Below, one piece after another: positions 21,101 to 30,340 of a DNA stretch of 30,340 nt (the first letter of the stretch is position 1; each line of letters begins with the position of its first letter). A program made the position numbers and the translations under genes. Below the pieces are notes generated by a model that was not told the DNA's origin, did no database searches, and saw only the letters and a program-made list of their open reading frames with translations. The stretch is from assembly GCA_000512085.1 (NCBI GenBank), contig ASPP01046428.1, forward strand, positions 1 to 30,340, given 5' to 3'. The stretch is from Reticulomyxa filosa. Its lineage: Eukaryota > Foraminifera > Reticulomyxidae.

Positions 21101-24100
21101 GTTTGGCTCTTTGGTCAGTTGTCCGAGTTGGATGAAAAGCAATACATCCGATCAATGGTCAAACAATTGAAGGAAAAATTTGACAAACAAAATGTTGTTT
21201 ACAAAGAAATTGAAAAATGCGAACCAAAGATTGCAGATGATATTATGAAGTCACATCACTTCTTACGTAAGCACTTGGCCAATGAATCTATTGTGTCATT
21301 GCGTGATGTGAGCAGATGTCTCAAGTTTTTCCATTGGTTAATGCAACACTCCCAGACAAATGAAATATCATCATGGATAGAAAGGGCATTAAACATTTCA
21401 TTGGGTTTATGCTATTACTTTCGATTGGATGAAAGTAGAAAAGAAAAATATGACAAATGTATATCCGGAAGAAATAGACATCAATTTTCAAAAATGTTGA
21501 ACAAAGAAATAGACAATTTGTCCGAATCCTTTGAAGTCCAAAGCCAAGTAGTAATGCATCACATTTTGAAAAAAAATCTGTTTGTTTATTTTTCTGTCTT
21601 GCCACTGCTACTCCTATAATACTGGTTGGCAAGCCTGGCACTTCCAAAACCTTATCTTTGAGAATCATGCTTAATTCCTTATCTCATCGCAATATCAAAA
21701 AGTTTCACGCAGAATTGAAAAAGCATCAATTTCATTTCAATATGAAATCGTTGCATTGCATCTCATTCCAAGGCACAAGAAATTGCAAACCAAATGCGAT
21801 CAAAGAAATATGGGATCAAACTGAAAGATATTCCAATGGCCAAAAAAAAAAAGAGCCCAAAGATCAAACAATTACCACATTCTTATTATTTGATGAAATT
21901 GGCTTGGCAGAACAATCGCCCTATAATCCCTTGAAAAAATTGCATCAATTGTTGGAGGATCCCAAAATCCCATTCGTTGGTATTTCCAATTGGAATTTGG
22001 ACGCCGCAAAGATGAATCGAATGGTCATGCATTTCATTCCTTCCCTGGGCCACAGTGAGTTGATGGAAACTGCACAATCCATTGTCCCTAAGAGTATTTT
22101 TGAGGAGCAAGATATTACACATATAATAAAAATATATGAAAAGATTGTTAACAGTGAAACAGATGCATTTAGTCCTAATGGGAACAAGCATTTTTTTGGG
22201 GCACGTGATTTTTATGCGCTGGTCAAGCATCAAGCTACTCTCGCCGAAAAATTACAAAAAAAATCATTGCAAGGATATCTTCGCAACTTTGGTGGGCTTG
22301 ATCCAAGTAATTCCAGAGAACAATTATGCATGATTTTAGAAAAAGAATTGGGCCAAACAGAAAGCGAAATTTCTCAAGAATTCCAAGCATTGACCCCTGT
22401 CATATGTGTACAAAGAAATTTAATGGAGAAGAAATTCACACAAGCATCAAATGATCTGATGGTCACTAGGCATTGCATGATTATAAGCGAAAAGCATTAT
22501 TCTTGGCAACTGCTTTTGGAATACAATATTTTGAATTACGATCACGTGTTTTTATTTGGAAGTTATTTCGAAAACGACACCTGTTCGAACATTAGCAACT
22601 ACAATCAATTAAATAACATTATTGATCACATGGACACTGGGAAAACTGTTATTTTAAGCAATTTGGAAGACATTTACGAAAGTTTATACGAAATGTTGAA
22701 TCAGAGATACGAAAAAAAATCTTCAGGTGTTGTGTCAACTTTTTTTTAGTGTCAAAATCATTTTAAAATAAATAATCATTTTTAAAAAATAAAATAAAAT
22801 AATAAAAAGAAAACGTGTATTGCCGAGTGGCACTAGGAAATGAAAGCAGAGATTGCCATGTTCATAAAAATTTCAAATGTGTTGTCATTGTTCAGAAAAA
22901 GGAAGCCCACGGTCGAGATATGCCAGTTGACTTGTTTTTTTAAAAAAAAATTTTTTGTCAAAAAATACTTTACTTTTACAAACACAAAAACCAATGAAAA
23001 GATTGCATTTCTCAGTCGTTTTGAGAAACAATTCATTTCTTATCGTGATTCATTACCAAAACATCTCGAAGAACATGTTCATGATGCAATAAATATTTTA
23101 TTGGAATATTTTGCAAAGAAACGTCCAACTGAAGTATTTTGTGGATATGGTGATGATACTATGTCTTCAGCATTACTGTATTTGGGTATACGAAAAGCAA
23201 TGAAAACAAAAGAAAGCAAGGACGATGAAAAAAAGGAACAAATTCAAACAACAAATATAACATTGGATGCCGTTAAATTTGACGACAAGGAATTGAGACC
23301 ACAGTTATTAGATTTGTTTCTCCCATTGTGTCGACCAGAAGAAGCTGTCAAAATGAAGATTGATGAAGATATAAAATTTTATTCATTGGTAAGTTTACAC
23401 GTTTTTTAAAAATATTTCTCATCACGATCCCTTTTGTTGATACAAACAAAAAAAAAAAAGGGAGAGTCTGTGGAAAATCAGCAGAAGAAATCCAACAATC
23501 AAATGCTAATGGTAATTACGAGTGATATAGAGTGCAATGTTCCAATAGAGTGGCTTCATCGTACAAAAAAAATTGTGTCATTCAAAAAAATGAGCGAATT
23601 TAAACAAGCAATCAAAGAATTTTTCAATAGCCAAATATCGAATGATGTGCTCATCTTTCAATATTGTTATACGTCTACCACCACGAATCAATTGGAACAA
23701 GTAATACATATTCTCCAGGTCAAACACCATCTGTTTTATAGTGACCCAAATAACAGTGAAAAAAAGAAATTGATCGTTTTGCTTATTCACGTTGATAGAG
23801 AATTATCATTTCCTTTAATATTTCGACAGTTAAAAAAAGAGTCACTTTGAAAATTGGAGTCTGTGGTTTATTGTATCTTTTTGTTTGTTCGGAAAAAAAA
23901 AAAAGGAAGTGGAAGATTGTTTACGTGGACTATTTATTGCTAACAAATTCTATGTCATTGCAAGAAGACTTGAAAAAACCATTGACGGATGTAATTGATA
24001 GACAAGCCAAACAAGCTAATCTTTCAATTCAAATTTGTTTATTTTTGTTTGTTTAGGACTAATCAATGATATGTACGATAAAAACAGAAAAATTTGGTTG

Positions 24101-27100
24101 TTACATATAGAACTTTTCCAAATGTGCTCATCGGGCATTTGGAAGATTGCACTTTCCAAACTCTTTCAACACTCTGAAAGAAAAAAAGTTATTGAAGCTG
24201 CTGTTCAATGACGAAGAGTTTGAAGAATGTAGAAACATACTTGTAGAGAGATCGAAGGGACTCTTGCACAAAGTTACAGAAACACGGTTCATGCATGAAA
24301 TTTTGCAGGAAGTGGGGAATGGTGAAAAAAAAATGGAGGGATCTTTTTTTGAAAAGCGTCAAAACAATATTGACACTTTGTTAGTTTTGATTTTCGTCAA
24401 TGTGCTTTTTGTCATTTATCAAAACGGTGGTTTTGCAGTTTTGTAAAACTTTATATGTGTATATATTATTTATTATATGTGCATATAACATAAAATATTT
24501 ATTGAAACAAAAAAATTAAAAGAAATATGTTGAAAGCAAGCAAAAAGAAAAGAAAGATGGATTTCAGTGGTACGCAAGATTGTTTGAAAAAGCATTAAAA
24601 AATCGAAAATTGATCGAAATAAAGCCGCCAAGTATTAATACCAGCCGTTTGCTTTTAGATGCAATTCACCCTCAATTATATGTTCTTCAAAACAATTTTG
24701 AAAATTTTTTCCCTTTCAGTCATTGCATTCACAAGTGGTGTCAACTTCAGCTTTGCACCCATTTTGACACGCTACAAACTAACTTGGATTCATTGGTGAA
24801 AGTCTTGAGACAAAACTTAATTGACGATGAGTATTCTGCGAAAGCCATGCGCGAATATGTAATGGATTTGGTTCGAAACTGCTTTTTGGAGCATAAACAT
24901 ACTTCAGAGCAACAAAGTATTCTACGAGATGTCATTGTGTCTATGACGCTGTTATTGTGTAATGAATTGTCTATTGCAACCATTGAAGCGATTTTACATA
25001 CGTTCCATTCCATCATTTCCCATTACTCATATCTGATCTTTGCTGCTTCCATGCCTTTAAATAGCCCTTTTGATGTAAATGGACAAGTGATGTGTGAAGA
25101 TCGTCCTGGACAATGGTTGGCGAATATGACTCTATCTCTTTGGGACTCCATTCTATTGACAACCGATTTTGCCACAAATGTGAGTCCATCAGTTTTTCCC
25201 GAGTCAATTTCAATTGTGTTGAATTTCATGTACAAATATTTGCTAGCTACAAATGTCGATTCGATGAATAGAGTATTGGCAAGAGCTCGGGCAATTGAAA
25301 TAAAGCGTCTTGGAGTAATGTATTTGAAGACAGACAAATTTTTCAATGAAGAAAAGCTTTTGATTAGACAAGGTTTTTTGGGGATGAAACAATCGTCACT
25401 AGTATTTTGAAAAGCTATTCCGCACATCGAAATACATCCAATGAAAAATACCCTCTCTTTGTCCAGGATTTACTCATCGCAATCCAACGCGTGGAAGGAA
25501 ATGGGATGAATGAAAGCAAATCTAAAATATATACCTCCATTTTGTCCAAACTGTATTCCGAGCTTGGAGACATGTCCATTGCTAAAACACAAGTTCTAAA
25601 AGAAATGGTGACATATGGATGCTTTCTTAGCAATCTCGATCCATGTTCGACGGAGGCAACGCTGTTGAATCGTTGTTTGGAGTCCATACTTTTGAGTGGA
25701 CAAATAAATGAAAATACTGAGAGTTGGAAGAAGTGGCGTCGTCAAATTGTCAAAGTAAGGGGAATGAGATTAACGTGGTTGTGGAAATTTCAACAGCGAA
25801 AGTGCGTTTGGCTACGCTTATCACTGCCATGATTCACGAAAATATGGACTTGTCAAAACTGAATAATAATAGTCGCATGAACGAATTATTACAAAAAATG
25901 AACCAGTTGTTGGCTATCAATCATTCATACAACACTCTTTGCACGTGTGGTTTTTGAAACAACTTTACATGTGCAAAGGGATTCATTGGATTGAAATGGT
26001 TTTACTCATTCAGTGGTCCGTCAGCACTTTCCTCTGCTTGAAAAAGTCAGTTCAAAGAATGTGTTCAGATTGTTGAGTGCAAGGACATTGTGCAATAATG
26101 ATTTCAATCCATTTATTGGAATCTACGAAAAAGAATTACAGAGACGTATTGCATAAAAATATAACCCAAAACTTTGTCTCTGCCAATGATCTACCTGTTT
26201 CCTGTCAAATGATTGCCGAGTCTTTGTCACTGATTCATTTGTCTGATCACAGCTACTCGGAAAAACAATTACATAGTTACTTTTCTCTCTCTGTCTCTCT
26301 CCAATTTATCACAAAAACAAAACAAATAATTAAAGCAAATAAAAATATATCAATGACTTTTATACAGACTTGCGTACGCATATCCAAACATGTGACAAGG
26401 AACTTGCCAAACAAAAAATATTTTGGCAAATTTTCACTCATCTCACATCTCCTAGAGACACTCGATTGCTTTTTTGGAAGTGTATCAAAGACTCACTTGA
26501 CTTGATTGTGATAAGACTATGTTTCCATTTTATGGCGATTATTCCTTTCATGAAACGCAATCCATTCCGATTTCTGTTTGATCCTGATTCATTCTTGGTC
26601 AACATGAATTACAATCCCAGTTCGGACGAGCATTTGAAAATTCGCTGTTCGCACAACCATTCATTTATGATCAATACGTCGTTACCTAAAAATATGACAT
26701 GTCCATGGAGAGGTTGTGGTGCCACAGTTGCCAAGGTGTCTGGCAATAGCTCGTTTCTCAAATTGGGGAATGCAATAAACTCAAAGAGCATTTGGTTTAT
26801 ATTGAAGAGATATTATACGTCTCCTCAAAAAATAGAGCCATGTGGTTTGAGACCGTTGATGTCAACATTATTGCGATTTTTGTATCATTTGTTATTACTG
26901 CTGCGAAATGAAGGAGCCCCACAAGATGGAGGCAAAATTCAAGAACTGATGAGACAAAACGACAAAAATGGCATCTCCAATCTTTTATTGAAAAAGATAA
27001 AACAAGATTTCAAAAGTTTGGAAATACAAACAGGTTTGAACGAAGAGCTATTGAGTATTGCTCTCCATTTGTGGATCAAAGATTTCTTTGAAAAGTTTGA

Positions 27101-28779
27101 AACGTGGTATCCTCAAGGATTGACCCGTGGCGATTTAGCAGAGATCTTTGAATTTGAAAGGAAGGTGGATAAAGAATATGCTACATTTTTTAATTCAAAA
27201 GCCAAGTTTATTGAATTCCGAAATAAAAGTGAACTTGCACCGAACAATAACAAACAGCTTATAAATTTGATGAACGAAACTGAAAAGATGAAAGGGGCGA
27301 ACAATCATGATGGAAAAACTTATCTTCCAAACTTGTTTTTTGAAGTTCAATCATTGTCATGGATGAATTTGGTGAATGTATTTAATAACAATCCTCTTTG
27401 TCACAAGAGTATCCTTTGATTGCCAATTGTTGAATTGGGACGAAAGCATTTGGTATATTCAATATCTACCCGCTATTGTCAACTTGATCAAGCTTGTGCA
27501 CACGGAATACTCGCGACAGCTGCTGCCAGATGAACTGCGTCAAATTCGTGTGAGTAATATATTGAAGAAACAATGTAAATGTAAGATATGGTGGCATGAC
27601 TTTGTACGCTGTTGGAACTACTTTGCATTGGATTGTGAACAGCTAAGCAATGATCAAGATTTTTCAATTGAACGATTATTTGTTGCCAATTCCAATGCAG
27701 GCAATACACAATTAAATATTTACAAAATAATCCAACTGTTGGAAACTCAAAACAATCAATTTTTGAAAACGTATTGGCAATTCAAGCACTTACACACCCA
27801 AGAAATTGAAGAAAAAAAATATGACAATTTGCAACAGCCCACACCAAAATGCTCGTATGATATCACTGAAAAAGATATTTTATGTTTCGATAAAATTCAT
27901 TGCAATGATATTACCCAACAGCGAAGCATTCTAACACTGCAGTATAATCAAAGTAACAAATCCAAATGCTTTAGCTTGGCATCCATTGAAAATGATATAT
28001 ATCACACCTTTGTTCATGGCCGAGAACCAATTATAATCGTTATTCCTTTATTTGAATATCGTAATGATCTTGATATTCAAAGTTGCATTGCAACTATTGA
28101 AACGCGTTATGAAGATTTCAAATATGCGCAATTCCAGTCTTTTTGGGATAAATTGAACTTGTCAGCTGCTTCATCTTTGAAAAAACAAAAAGCATTGGGA
28201 ATGTTAAACGATGTAATTGTCTATTTATATCAAAATCTTCAAAATCTTCAAGTGGATATGCCATTAACTAAATTACTTAAAAAATTACAATTTGAAGAGA
28301 AAGATTGGGTTTTGTTTTCCGAAAGATATTGTCTCAATGACAAAACAGAGCAACTCTGTGTCAAACATGTTGGAGTGTTGTGGCGTCAATTGCATAATGT
28401 AGTTCAATCTGAACGTTTGGATGAAGGTTCAATTGCTCCATTTGTTCTTGAAATTTATCGAAAACCTTTAACCAATGAAGCACAAACACGAATCAAAGAA
28501 TTTGTTAAAAAAACTTCAATGGGTACTATGAAGGATCTATTAGCGGCTTGGCGTGAGATTGCTTATAAACAAGGGCAGATCAAACGAAATGCCGAAATTG
28601 AAGATTTTACTCATATGCTAAAACAATATCGTGATTTACAATATTTTCCACATCAATTTTTGAAATGGAAGCATTGTGCTGCTGCATACCAATATGCATA
28701 TCAAGAATGGAAGATACAAAACCAATCACCAAAAAAACCATCGTTAATGAAGAGGATGCTGGCAAAAATGCCTTTTTGA
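13504..28779 (+). CDS. RNF213-like giant AAA+ protein, multi-exon, frame interrupted
   Basis: One co-oriented gene of about 15 kb. RNF213 (mysterin) proteins are cytosolic dynein-like AAA+ ATPases with an E3 module, linked to lipid-droplet biology and ubiquitin coating of intracellular pathogens. Order seen: helical arm, degenerate P-loop module (AAA2), AAA3 with GETGCGKT, AAA4 with GKPGTSKT, E3 scaffold, RZ-like finger, and a C-terminal domain ending in TGA. Well-supported introns include 14812-14916, 15864-15943, 17000-17084, 19643-19727, 20093-20183, 22727-22809, 22926-23001 and 23389-23460. The frame breaks near 14010, 14413, 16316, 16715, 18040, 21570, 23835, 24190, 25381, 25758, 26130 and 27410, often in A or G runs; a TGA at 25992-25994 interrupts another stretch. 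No in-frame ATG opens the first segment, so the start is unknown. I see no RING finger. Roughly 4,300-4,500 residues if the breaks are indels. Confidence 0.88.
15878..15923. repeat. 46-bp perfect palindrome in an intron of the RNF213-like gene
   Basis: Arms of 23 nt with no spacer, centred between 15900 and 15901: the left arm ends in TATATATACA and the right arm begins TGTATATATA. Checked base by base; pairing stops at the next few bases outward. It lies inside the 80-nt intron 15864-15943, so more than half of the intron could fold into a hairpin in RNA. Confidence 0.95.
18194..19642 (+). other. AAA2-like module with a degenerate P-loop
   Basis: A long open segment beginning NLETTLNEMETILSSIKRN after an apparent acceptor. 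It contains ILHPNNSLLFEVLGLFESQ, RAEHILICNENTTEEDVTCL and the P-loop-like TSERVGMGKSRFIQRDIEKI (about 19128-19187). The loop keeps the terminal GKS but lacks the first Gly of GxxxxGK[ST], so nucleotide binding may be altered. It ends at IKWMWQYFNGDL, spliced by an 85-nt intron to 19728 in phase 2. Location just before AAA3 and the IFLIEIPSTLDELSLN strand region (Walker-B-like position, without the DE pair) fit the second AAA unit of RNF213. Confidence 0.65.
20103..20122. repeat. 20-bp AT palindrome in an intron of the RNF213-like gene
   Basis: A perfect inverted repeat with core ATACATATATGTAT inside intron 20093-20183, the same core as the palindrome in CDC73 intron 2 (10023-10040). Confidence 0.85.
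20184..21576 (+). other. AAA3 module, active-type ATPase
   Basis: After a linker with an acidic coiled run (EEEQEEEEEEKKDVP), the segment reads TPVILMGETGCGKTSLIKFL; Walker A lies at 20705-20728. The RNF213-typical VDVHGGFGRDEL follows, then Walker B VFVDEVNTSPDIGWFKELIC (Asp-Glu codons 20879-20884) and the sensor region DQIKIIAACNPYRPRK with sensor-1 Asn. These blocks match the RNF213 AAA3 signature closely and are the strongest evidence for the family. All canonical catalytic residues are present, so ATP hydrolysis is plausible. The end of the segment runs into an A8 run (21569-21576), where the frame shifts into AAA4. Confidence 0.93.
21577..22726 (+). other. AAA4 module, active-type ATPase
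   Basis: Starts TATPIILVGKPGTSKTLSLR, with Walker A at 21628-21651. Then come SFQGTRNCKPNAIKE, Walker B LLFDEIGLAEQSPYNPLKKL (Asp-Glu 21892-21897), the sensor GISNWNLDAAKMNR, the HFFGARDFYALVK block with its conserved Arg, and MDTGKTVILSNLEDIYESLY. Every block has a direct counterpart in vertebrate RNF213 AAA4. A phase-1 GT-AG intron (22727-22809) joins it to VYCRVALGNESRD, the equivalent of the post-AAA4 strand. Confidence 0.93.
22810..24433 (+). other. post-AAA4 segments of the RNF213-like protein
   Basis: Exons 22810-22925, 23002-23388, 23461-23865 and 23906 to about 24050, then coding to about 24433. Diagnostic blocks: HVHKNFKCVVIVQKKEAHGR, then PIAFLSRFEKQFISYRD (the RNF213 P-I-x(4)-R-x-EK block at the splice 22925/23002), EVFCGYGDDT, and VLIFQYCYTSTTTNQLEQVI followed by KKKLIVLLIHVDREL, the RNF213 strand pair. 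The frame shifts at A7 (23832-23838): one base fewer continues to HFENWSLW and, after the intron, KIVYVDYLLLTNS. The joint near 24030-24070 is unresolved. Another shift lies near 24190. Confidence 0.8.
24530..26366 (+). other. E3-module scaffold region without a visible RING
   Basis: Helical coding segments: about 24530-25380, to about 25757, to about 25955, and on to about 26297 before an intron that ends at 26366 (acttttatacag). Blocks such as GFQWYARLFEKALKNRKLIE, FENFFPFSHCIHKW and AMREYVMDLVRN fit the region that leads into the RING in vertebrate RNF213. The positions where the RING should follow encode MYLKTDKFFNEEKLLIRQGF and YSAHRNTSNEKYPLFVQDLL, with no paired CxxC or CxH motifs in any frame. 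Frame breaks: G4 run at 25380-25383 (one more G restores DETIVTSILKSYSAHR), near 25758, a TGA at 25992-25994, and near 26130. Confidence 0.65.
26367..27415 (+). other. RZ-like zinc finger and following helical region
   Basis: The segment opens LRTHIQTCDKELAKQKIFWQ. At about 26638-26733 it encodes LKIRCSHNHSFMI, about 15 residues, then TCPWRGCGATVAK. This has the C-x(3)-H start, the distal Cys pair and the trailing CGA of the RNF213 RZ finger, which in the vertebrate protein carries the ubiquitin-ligase activity and LPS ubiquitylation. The distal pair is C-x(4)-C rather than the usual C-x(2)-C, and the Cys of the GECG position is missing. Downstream helices (LRPLMSTLLRFLYHLLLLLR, IALHLWIKDFFEKFETWYPQ) match the order of the family. 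It ends near 27410 with a frame break. Confidence 0.7.
27416..28779 (+). other. C-terminal domain of the RNF213-like protein
   Basis: An uninterrupted open frame of about 455 codons ending in TGA at 28777-28779. Blocks in order: WDESIWYIQYLPAIVNLIKL, CFSLASIENDIYHTFVHGRE (the equivalent of the conserved E-x-I-x(3)-F-x-G block), PIIIVIPLFEYRN, MPLTKLLKKLQF, the conserved LWRQLHN segment, and KQYRDLQYFPHQFLKWKHCA near the end. This matches the RNF213 C-terminal domain, which packs against the E3 module. The last residues are basic (KKPSLMKRMLAKMPF). It is the cleanest stretch of the gene. Confidence 0.88.
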
Positions 28780-29260
28780 AAAAACCATTTTATCTTTTAT
28801 TTTTTAATATAATTAATTCTCTTTAGTAAAAATACAAGTGTTTATAAATAGACATACATCTTTTCTAATTTGAAAATTAATTTTTCTTTATTGACTAGGC
28901 ACTTTATTTGTTCCTTTCAGTAAATCAATATCACAAACTTTGGTCGATTTTCTCCATAAAATGAACATTTAAACCTAATTTTGTTTTAAAAACATCTATA
29001 GATATTGTAGTTCTTAAATATGAAATTGGTTTCAAATAACTTTTTTTAGATTAGTTAAAAACATCGTTTTTTTCATATAATTTTTGAAAATTTCGCACAT
29101 AAATCAAACACGTGTTGCTTAAATCTTTTTGTGAATGATTTTTGATTTTGATGAAAATGCTTTTTTATTATCTATTTCGAAAATTTGAAAATATTGTATT
29201 GATTAATTTTATTGTTGGGAAAGACTTTCTTTAAATTATAAAAATTTTGTAATATCCTTA
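28780..29260. other. intergenic spacer between convergent genes
   Basis: About 480 nt of very AT-rich sequence between the end of the RNF213-like gene (+) and the end of the WD40 gene (-). Two 3' UTRs are expected here. No coding stretch or structured element was found. Confidence 0.5.
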
Positions 29261-30298
29261 TTATTGTCCCCAAATACAAATATTACCGTTACTTGAACCA
29301 TTACATAAATTGACGTCCCAAACATAATAATCAGAATTTTTTTTATGTTTTGATTCTAAGAATTGAAGAGAATATATTTCACGATCTCCTTCAATTAGAT
29401 ATAATTGCTTATTTATTCGAATATCCCAAAAACGAATTGTACGATCACTTGATCCAGAACATATCACATTTGGATTAATAATTGATGTTGTATTATTGTT
29501 TACAAATGGTGAATATTCAACAACATTAACAGTTTGAGTATGTTCTTTAAATATATTTATTTCTTTTTTTGATCGAATATCCCATAAACGAACACTTGTA
29601 TCATATGATCCATAACATATTATATTTGTTTGATATGGTGAATATTTTATACTGTTTACACTACTTTGTGTTTCAAAGATAATTATTTCTTTAAATGTTT
29701 CAACATCCCATAAACGAATAGTATTATCCCATGATCCAGAACAAATAGTATATCCATTACCACCAATTATACCAATATTTTTATTTTCATTATTATTATT
29801 ATGTAATGATGAAAATTCTACACACCAAACAGCCCATTTATGTCCATTAAAAATATTTAATGATTGAAATGTCTTAATATCCCATAAACGAATAGTATTA
29901 TCATATGATCCAGAACATAAATATCTACCATTATTAAATGATGAAAATGAAATTCCACAAACACCTTGTGTATGTCCATTTAATACTTGAAATTTACTTG
30001 TTGTTTTAAAATCTCAAAAATGAATAATTTTGTCTAATGATGAAGAGCAAATAGCAGGACGATGATAATAATTATGATATGGAGAAAATTTCACACAATA
30101 TATATCATTTGAATATCCATAAAAAACTTTAACCTGTTGCTTAGTATCAATATTCCATACACGAATTGTGCTATCTTTTGATCCAGAACAAAGATATCGA
30201 GCACCATTGAATGTTGAATAATCAATACTCCATACAATATCACTATGTCCAGTTAATTCTTTAGGTAATATAGATGATGAAATAAATGTATCAATCAT
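29261..30298 (-). pseudogene. seven-bladed WD40 protein with one internal TGA
   Basis: A single minus-strand frame of 346 codons from ATG 30298 to TAA 29261-29263 encodes seven WD repeats, enough for one beta-propeller, generally a protein-interaction scaffold. Each repeat ends in a variant of CSGSxDxxIRxWD: KDSTIRVWNI, LDKIIHF-stop-DF, YDNTIRLWDI, WDNTIRLWDV, YDTSVRLWDI, SDRTIRFWDI and SNGNICIWG. Codon 95 (30016-30014) is TGA exactly where the conserved Trp of blade two should be, one base from TGG. The frame is otherwise perfect, so this is a single nonsense change, a sequence error, or a very young pseudogene. The gene is intronless and uses AT-rich codons more strongly than its neighbours. 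Repeats 3 and 4 are nearly identical at DNA level around the IRLWD motif, suggesting recent internal duplication or conversion. Confidence 0.85.
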
Positions 30299-30340
30299 AA
30301 ATAGGGTAGATATCTATATTTAATATTAAATATTTATAAT

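Noticed and set aside
25992-30016. TGA read as Trp (two in-frame TGA codons where Trp would fit, 25992-25994 and 30014-30016)
   Set aside because: CDC73 and the RNF213-like gene end naturally at TGA, so reassignment of TGA is unlikely; point changes or errors explain these better.
1-30340. tRNA or rRNA genes, CRISPR arrays, transposase or reverse-transcriptase genes
   Set aside because: I saw no cloverleaf with A and B boxes, no rRNA-like blocks, no regular spaced repeats and no transposon protein motifs by eye; a tRNA scan was not possible.

Overview
This is AT-rich nuclear DNA from a unicellular eukaryote. The genes carry short GT-AG introns, mostly about 60-120 nt (212 nt at most), and TAA, TAG and TGA all end genes. 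The gene content is an LSm7 protein, a sphingolipid desaturase, a Cdc73-type Paf1-complex subunit, a caspase-like/TPR fusion, a giant RNF213-like AAA+ protein and a WD40 protein. That mix, with the compact introns and poly-A/T-rich spacers, suggests a foraminiferan or other rhizarian such as Reticulomyxa. The organism is inferred; nothing in the window proves it.

Left part (1-8135), mostly small genes: possible minus-strand exons near the left edge (121-1015); a frame-broken dynein light chain-like gene (+, 1080-1481); a four-exon minus-strand gene of unknown function, 177 aa with a basic N-terminal patch (2605 to 1799); LSM7 (+, 3173-3558, 5' exon not found); an orphan protein with a mitochondrial-presequence-like start (+, 3932-4873); a five-exon DES1-type sphingolipid delta-4 desaturase (+, 5237-6802); and a two-exon single-membrane-span, coiled-coil protein (-, 8135 to 7301). 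This last gene is divergent from CDC73.

Middle (8437-12825): CDC73 in three exons carries a large Asn/Asp tract inserted between its conserved ends. It is followed by a two-exon gene of 653 aa that fuses a caspase-fold domain, with both catalytic positions substituted, to C-terminal kinesin-light-chain-like TPRs.

Right part (about 13500-28779) is occupied by one co-oriented RNF213-type gene. It has N-terminal helical segments, a degenerate P-loop module, two recognisable AAA+ modules (GETGCGKT and GKPGTSKT), the RNF213 E3-module scaffold, an RZ-like zinc finger and the long C-terminal domain. I see no RING finger. Conserved protein runs through the whole gene, but the reading frame breaks about a dozen times, usually by one base and often in A runs. 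The same kind of break occurs in other genes here, so assembly or sequencing indels are a likely cause, although decay cannot be excluded. The window ends with a seven-bladed WD40 gene on the minus strand that has one TGA where a conserved Trp is expected.

The best candidate for an interesting system is the tandem pair of caspase-like/TPR protein and RING-less RNF213-like protein (10771-28779). Both architectures are associated with intracellular defence or protein-quality control in other eukaryotes; a joint role here is inference only.
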